Source of the DNA: CAZSAL01 sp964604825
Lineage (GTDB): Bacteria; Elusimicrobiota; Elusimicrobia; 2-01-FULL-59-12
Direction: 5' to 3'
Assembly: GCA_964604825.1 (NCBI GenBank)
Contig: CAZSAL010000026.1
Location: 1-35,844, forward strand
Length of the DNA stretch: 35,844 nt
The notes under the pieces: generated by a model
What the model saw: only the letters and a program-made list of their open reading frames with translations
Told to the model about the DNA's origin: nothing
Databases searched by the model: none
Program-made: the position numbers and the translations under genes
In this document: piece by piece, positions 31,863 through 35,844 of the stretch
Position numbering within the stretch: position 1 is the first letter of the stretch
How the letters are laid out: each line of letters starts with the position of its first letter

Positions 31863-33515
31863 GTGAAATTTTCTTTTCAGGAACGGAACCGGTCGCTTCA
31901 GCATCTGCGCGAAAACCCGAAAATCGAACTGCTTGTCGTCGGCGGGGGGGTGGTAGGCGCGAGCATTGCCGCGCATGCCGCCAACCTCGGCCTCGAGGTC
32001 GCATTAATCGAAAAGGAAGATTTCGCCTCGGGTACGAGCGGCCAGTCTACAGGACTGGCGCATGCCGGATTCCGCTATCTGGCGCAGGGGCGGTTCTGGT
32101 ACGTTTTCAAGGAAAGCCGCGAGGTCCAGCGTCTCTTGAGCCTCGCTCCGCATCTGGTACGTCCTTTTGATTTCTGCCTGCCGGTTTACCGAGGCGATCC
32201 TTATCCTTTCTGGGCTATCCGTCTGGCAACGTGGATTTACAGCGGGCTGTCGTGGCTGACTTCGGCAATTTCCGGATATCAAAAACAACGTTCGCCCGCT
32301 GTCCTGTCGCCGCAGGAGCTGTTAAAAAGATTTCCTGAGCTTAATCCCGAAGGCCTCAAGGGTGCGGCAGAATATTTTGTCGACGCCAGGGTGATCGATA
32401 CGCGCTTCTCGCTGGAACTGGCCCGGTCTGCTGCCGAAGCCGGCGCGCATATCCTGCCTTATGTGAAAATGACGAATATCGGCAACCACGTGCGCTGCCG
32501 CGATATGATTTCCGCAGTCGATTTTGATTTGTCGCCGCGCCTGGTGGTAAACGCCACAGGTCCGTGGATCGATGAAATCCGCAGCTTGTGGGGATATCCC
32601 GATCCCAGCATGACTCTCAGCCAGGGAATTCACCTGATTGTGGACCGCGTGGCGGATACGCCGCTTATTTTTTCCACCGACATCCCCGGGCAGGTGTTTC
32701 TGGTCCTGCCTTACGGCAGCGACGTTTCGCTCATTGGAACTACGGAAACTCCTCTCGTGCATCCGGGGGAAGCCGGTCCGCGCGAGGATGAAATTGAACA
32801 TCTTTTGCGGCACCTACTGCGGCGTTTTCCTCACCTTGGCAATGATCAGGCCGCATATAGCAGGGACCATGTCCGGCATGTTTTCTGGGGCACGCGTCCG
32901 CTTCTGAAGCAGAGCGGCAATACGCTTCTCGCTTCGCGGGAATACGCGCTGATTAAAGAGGAAAGTTTATGGTCTGTTCCTGGTGTGAAGCTGACAGCTG
33001 GCCGCGTGGCAGGCGAAGAAGTTGCGGCCGAAGCCTGGCGGTTTTTGCGGAAGTCCAGTCCGCCGCACAAGCGTCTGACAGGCCTTCCCGGAGGCAATTT
33101 TGATAGTTTCGGGAGTTTTGTTAAACAGTCATCCGAGAAGTTCCCGGAATTATCGCGTGCTGCGCTCTATTATTTCTCCGGAATTTACGGAACAGATTTC
33201 GAAGACGTGATGCTTTTGGGGAAAAATGAACCCGCCCTCAGCGAGAAGGTTCTTATGGAAGAGCCGTGGATCTGGGCGGAAGCAGTCTATGCCGCGCGGA
33301 ACGAAATGGCGCTTACTCTGGAAGATTTCCTTTTCAGGCGAACGCGATGGGCGCGCGGCCGGATTTTACCTAAGCTGGTAATCGAACGTGCAGCGGATCT
33401 GCTCGGCCGCGAGCTGGGATGGGACGCGGAAGAGAAAAAGCGCCAGTTGGAACAATATAGCGAAACGCTGAAGAAGCACAGTATTTCTTCTTGCTGTCAT
33501 TCCCGAAATCAGTAA
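31863..33515 (+). CDS. glpD: Glycerol-3-phosphate dehydrogenase (FAD)
   Basis: This enzyme oxidises glycerol-3-phosphate to dihydroxyacetone phosphate and feeds electrons into the membrane quinone pool. The 550-residue product has an N-terminal FAD-binding signature (VVGGGVVGASIAAHAANLGLEVALIEKEDFASGTSGQSTGLAHAGFRYL, about 22-70) and the DAO substrate domain with VNATGPWIDEI. The segment GSDVSLIGTTETPL follows (about 286-299), and then a C-terminal helical domain (FLFRRTRWARGR). GTG31863 has GAGAGGA seven bases upstream. Its last six residues (CHSRNQ) and its stop come from repeat copy B, so the original C-terminus may have differed. GlpA-type or related FAD oxidoreductases are the alternative. 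Confidence 0.87.
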   Translation: MKFSFQERNRSLQHLRENPKIELLVVGGGVVGASIAAHAANLGLEVALIEKEDFASGTSGQSTGLAHAGFRYLAQGRFWYVFKESREVQRLLSLAPHLVRPFDFCLPVYRGDPYPFWAIRLATWIYSGLSWLTSAISGYQKQRSPAVLSPQELLKRFPELNPEGLKGAAEYFVDARVIDTRFSLELARSAAEAGAHILPYVKMTNIGNHVRCRDMISAVDFDLSPRLVVNATGPWIDEIRSLWGYPDPSMTLSQGIHLIVDRVADTPLIFSTDIPGQVFLVLPYGSDVSLIGTTETPLVHPGEAGPREDEIEHLLRHLLRRFPHLGNDQAAYSRDHVRHVFWGTRPLLKQSGNTLLASREYALIKEESLWSVPGVKLTAGRVAGEEVAAEAWRFLRKSSPPHKRLTGLPGGNFDSFGSFVKQSSEKFPELSRAALYYFSGIYGTDFEDVMLLGKNEPALSEKVLMEEPWIWAEAVYAARNEMALTLEDFLFRRTRWARGRILPKLVIERAADLLGRELGWDAEEKKRQLEQYSETLKKHSISSCCHSRNQ

Positions 33516-33580
33516 TCGGGAATCCATCAAAAGAGAATTTCTTATGTATGGATCCCCGCTAACAATCCGCGGGGATGACA
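33495..33580. repeat. Palindromic MITE-like repeat, copy B
   Basis: An 86-bp element matching copy A at 10107-10188: TGTCATTCCCGA at one end and GCGGGGATGACA at the other, with the same two internal hairpins (TTCCCGA/TCGGGAA and ATCCCCGC/GCGGGGAT) and a different AT-rich spacer. It begins inside the glpD reading frame and supplies that gene's stop codon, ending just before the sirtuin gene. The better symmetry of this copy suggests it is younger than copy A. Confidence 0.87.
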
Positions 33581-33604
33581 ACCTAGATGAGACGGATATA
33601 TACG

Positions 33605-34382
33605 ATGGAAATCAATAAGATCGAAAAAGCGCGGCAGATGATAGCCGGGGCCGAGTCAATCTGTGTTTTGACCGGCGCCGGCATTTCTGCGGAAAGCGGG
33701 CTGGGCACCTTTCGCGGCGCGGGAGGCATGTGGGAAAAATATCCGGTCGAGCAGGTAGCAACGCCTGAAGGTTTTTCCCGCGACCCGGAGCTGGTCTGGA
33801 AGTTCTATAACGCCAGGCGCAAAGCCGCAGATCTCGCCACGCCGAATCCGGCGCACATAGCTCTAGCCAGGCTTGAGGCGGGGCGCGAAATCAAGACGCG
33901 GAGGAAGAGGCGTGAAAAGCCTTTTCTGCCTACGGTTATTCTGACGCAGAACATCGACGGCATGCACCAGCAGGCAGGAAGCATCAATGTTGTGGAACTT
34001 CACGGCAGCATATGGAAAGTTTCCTGCACGAAATGCCGTGCCCCACCGTTTCCGGCTGGCAGCGGATGACTTTCCCATCGAAGTGCCTTTGCTGCCGAAA
34101 TGCGATGAATGCGGAGGTCTTCTGCGCCCGGCTGTTGTCTGGTTTGGAGAGGCGCTTTCCCCGGAAACGCTGGAGCAGGCGGATGATGCCGTGCAAAATT
34201 GCAGTCTGTTCCTGGTTATTGGAACATCCGCTGTAGTTCAGCCCGCAGCTTCCTATCCGTTTTTTGCTTCCGCCCGAGGTGTGCCGGTGATCGAGGTGAA
34301 CATGGAGCGCACGCCCGTGTCAGCGCTCGCCGAAGTATCCATTCAGGGGATAGCCGGAGAAATCCTTCCGCAGCTGGTATAA
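33605..34382 (+). pseudogene. cobB: Sirtuin-type NAD-dependent deacylase, frameshifted
   Basis: Sirtuins remove acyl groups from lysines using NAD. The gene begins with CVLTGAGISAESGLGTFRGAGGMW (NAD site), then TQNIDGMH and VELHGS (catalytic His), and the first zinc pair CTKC near 34027-34038. A CCCC run (34041-34044) follows, after which the frame runs to a stop at 34067-34069. The adjacent frame carries the rest: HRFRLAADDFPIE, the second zinc pair CDEC, GGLLRPAVVWFGE and VIGTSAVVQPA, through to 34382. Removing one C restores a single 258-residue protein, a normal sirtuin length. Either a homopolymer sequencing error or a true 1-base insertion explains this. ATG33605 is preferred over ATG33587. 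It converges on the thiolase gene two bases away. Confidence 0.85.
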
Positions 34383-34384
34383 AA

Positions 34385-35737
34385 CTACTGATATTTCTTG
34401 AGGATCATAGCCCCGCCCAGGCCGCCGGAAGCGCAGGCTGTGGCCAGAGCGTAGCGGATTTCAGGGTGGTTCTTCATTTGGTAAAGGGCGTTCAGCACTA
34501 TGCGGGTTCCGGTTGCAGCCAGAGGATGTCCCAGCGGGATAGATCCTCCGTTAGGATTCAGTTGTCCTTCCCTCCACTTCGCTTCCCAGTTGTGTCCGTG
34601 TTTTTCTCGCCCAACTTTAAAAATTGACAGGCAGGTCGCGGCAAAGGCCTCGTGCAGTTCGATGAGGTCCATGTCTTCAAAGCGCAGGTTGGCCCGGTCA
34701 AGAGCAAGCGCTGTGGCGAAAACAGGCGCGACACCCATGTGCGCAGGCTTGTTGCCGTAATAGCCCCATTCCACGATTTCCGCGAGAATGGGGAGGTTCA
34801 TTTCCCGCGCGCGTTTTTCCGAAGCTACGATGACTGCGGCAGCTCCGTCGGACCGCGCGCAGGAGTTAAAAAGCGTGACAGTAGCCTTGGTCTGGCCGGG
34901 CATGTAGCGCTTGCCCAGAATGTATTCGCCGTACCGTTTGTAGAATTCTTCTACGGGAAAACCCGGGCTGTCGAAAATAAGCGGCGCTTTGGCCATCATT
35001 TCAGGCTTCCTGACTATGCCTTCGCGTAGATAGGGATATTCATCCTTTTCCAGCAGGGTCTTACCGTTTTCCTGTACCGGCAGCGTATGCGTAGCGTAAA
35101 AACCGTTTTCTTCCGCATGATAAGCCCGTTTGTAGGTTTCGACTGCGTATGCGTCCTGAGATCCCCGGTCTATGGAATATATCTGGGCGCAGACTTCTGC
35201 GGTTGCGGCCATTGTCAGATGTTCGACTGGATCGTCCAGCCCTTCCTCGATGCAGTCCACTACGCTGATCTCCGCATGCCCGGGCAGGTTTACCCAGTTG
35301 GCTTTCACAGTGTCGAGAGATCGCAGCTCTTTCATGCTGCGGTTCCCGCGTATGGCATAAGGAAAGCTGGACATGGATTCCGTGCCGCCCGCGATATATA
35401 TTTCTCCTTCGCCAAGGAGAATATGCCGCGCGGCCGAAGATATCGCTTCCATGCCTGAGATGCAGTTGGCCTGCAGCGTGACTGCGTGCGCCTTCTCCGG
35501 GAGGTGGGACAAAAGCACTGCTACGCGCGCGATATTCGGCGCATGGCTGCCCTGCCCGACCCATCCGGCCATGACTCCGTCTACTGCATGGGGATAAAGC
35601 GTTGTTCTGGTGAGCAGGCCGTTGATGACGGAAGTGAGCAGGTATTCCGGTTTCACTCCGGAAAGGCTTTTGGACAGATGTCCGATCGGCGTCCGGATGC
35701 CGCCGCAGAGAACAACTTTTGTGTCGCGCGCTTTCAT
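34385..35737 (-). CDS. Acetyl-CoA acetyltransferase family thiolase
   Basis: Thiolases either condense two acetyl-CoA or cleave 3-ketoacyl-CoA. The 450-residue product contains the catalytic nucleophile Cys92 in LQANCISGMEA, the ELHEAFAA motif, GGSIPLGHPLAATG with His404, and CASGGLGGAMI with the second active-site Cys435. The protein is longer than the usual about 390-400 residues, with the extra in the middle (about 215-330). This is seen in fatty-acid beta-oxidation FadA/FadI-like enzymes and in some uncharacterised subgroups. The active-site residues are all present, so it should be functional. No Shine-Dalgarno site is clear; TATACT on the minus strand (35783-35788) could be a -10 box. 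No other fatty-acid genes are near. Confidence 0.9.
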   Translation of the reverse strand: MKARDTKVVLCGGIRTPIGHLSKSLSGVKPEYLLTSVINGLLTRTTLYPHAVDGVMAGWVGQGSHAPNIARVAVLLSHLPEKAHAVTLQANCISGMEAISSAARHILLGEGEIYIAGGTESMSSFPYAIRGNRSMKELRSLDTVKANWVNLPGHAEISVVDCIEEGLDDPVEHLTMAATAEVCAQIYSIDRGSQDAYAVETYKRAYHAEENGFYATHTLPVQENGKTLLEKDEYPYLREGIVRKPEMMAKAPLIFDSPGFPVEEFYKRYGEYILGKRYMPGQTKATVTLFNSCARSDGAAAVIVASEKRAREMNLPILAEIVEWGYYGNKPAHMGVAPVFATALALDRANLRFEDMDLIELHEAFAATCLSIFKVGREKHGHNWEAKWREGQLNPNGGSIPLGHPLAATGTRIVLNALYQMKNHPEIRYALATACASGGLGGAMILKKYQ

Positions 35738-35790
35738 TTCAACGGCAGTCTAGCAGTGTGCGCGCCCAATTTCAAGCCGATGAGTATAAT

Positions 35791-35844
35791 TGTGATCTAA
35801 AACTCAAAAGTGAACCGTTTTTTGGGGATTTAAAGCTGAAAAGT
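35791..35844 (+). mobile_element. Left end of a second, related insertion sequence
   Basis: The last 54 bases begin with TGT and carry AAAAGTGAAC exactly 15 bases in (35806-35815). They go on through CCGTTTTTT to a second AAAAGT (35839-35844) 33 bases after the first. These spacings equal those of the right (transposase-upstream) end of the element at 60-1618, while the sequence differs at several bases. It is therefore a second member of the family, and its transposase should read rightwards out of the window. Only its end is visible, so completeness cannot be judged. Confidence 0.75.

Noticed and set aside
60..35844. The two insertion sequences forming one composite transposon
   Set aside because: The segment between them holds essential housekeeping genes in conserved order, and the element ends differ in sequence, so independent insertions are far more likely.
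1..35844. tRNA, rRNA or riboswitch genes
   Set aside because: Reading the intergenic gaps on both strands showed no cloverleaf or rRNA segments, and gaps are mostly under 165 bases.

Overview
This is chromosomal DNA of a Gram-negative bacterium. Evidence for an outer membrane is a LolA-like lipoprotein chaperone, four consecutive secreted proteins with lipoboxes, a CsgG-family protein and several Sec signal peptides. No RNA genes were seen, so taxonomy stays open. The syntenic core (rimP-nusA-infB-rbfA-truB-ribF-rpsO-pnp, then accB-ftsK-lolA-rodZ-pgsA-pgpA, later recA-xerD) together with DUF2950/DUF3300 genes would suit a deep-branching Gram-negative lineage. Omnitrophota or Elusimicrobiota are only guesses.

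Layout. (1) 60-1618: an insertion sequence with TGT...ACA ends and a perfect 16-bp target duplication. Its DDE transposase is broken by an in-frame TGA. (2) 1729-5685: a very large CheB-CheR-PAS-histidine kinase-receiver fusion. Its 5' end holds ten AAGAC units that look like a phase-variable contingency repeat. (3) 5745-14871: an intrinsic terminator, then the translation/RNA-processing operon rimP to pnp, all on +, with a palindromic mobile repeat between infB and rbfA and a long hairpin between rpsO and pnp. (4) 14795-20132: tightly overlapping cell-envelope and division genes: accB, ftsK, a lolA-like gene, a rodZ-like gene, pgsA and pgpA. (5) 20220-29838: an accessory block between pgpA and recA. 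It holds a membrane hybrid histidine kinase, Dps, an MDR oxidoreductase, a PEBP protein, a minus-strand DUF3300-DUF2950 pair, and a four-gene operon of lipoproteins (LPP20-like, FlgT-N-like, GNA1162-like, CsgG-like). (6) 29907-34382: recA, xerD, a glycerol-3-phosphate dehydrogenase whose stop codon comes from a second copy of the palindromic repeat, and a frameshifted sirtuin. (7) 34385-35737: a thiolase on the minus strand. (8) 35791-35844: the first 54 bases of a second, related insertion sequence in the opposite orientation.

The core genes form two long co-directional transcription units with start/stop overlaps. The accessory block looks like a stress and envelope module: sensing kinase, DNA/iron protection, redox enzyme and outer-membrane lipoproteins. 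The most unusual items are the repeat-controlled chemotaxis-type kinase and the four-lipoprotein cluster that has a CsgG relative but no curli subunits. No wholly new system can be proven from sequence alone.
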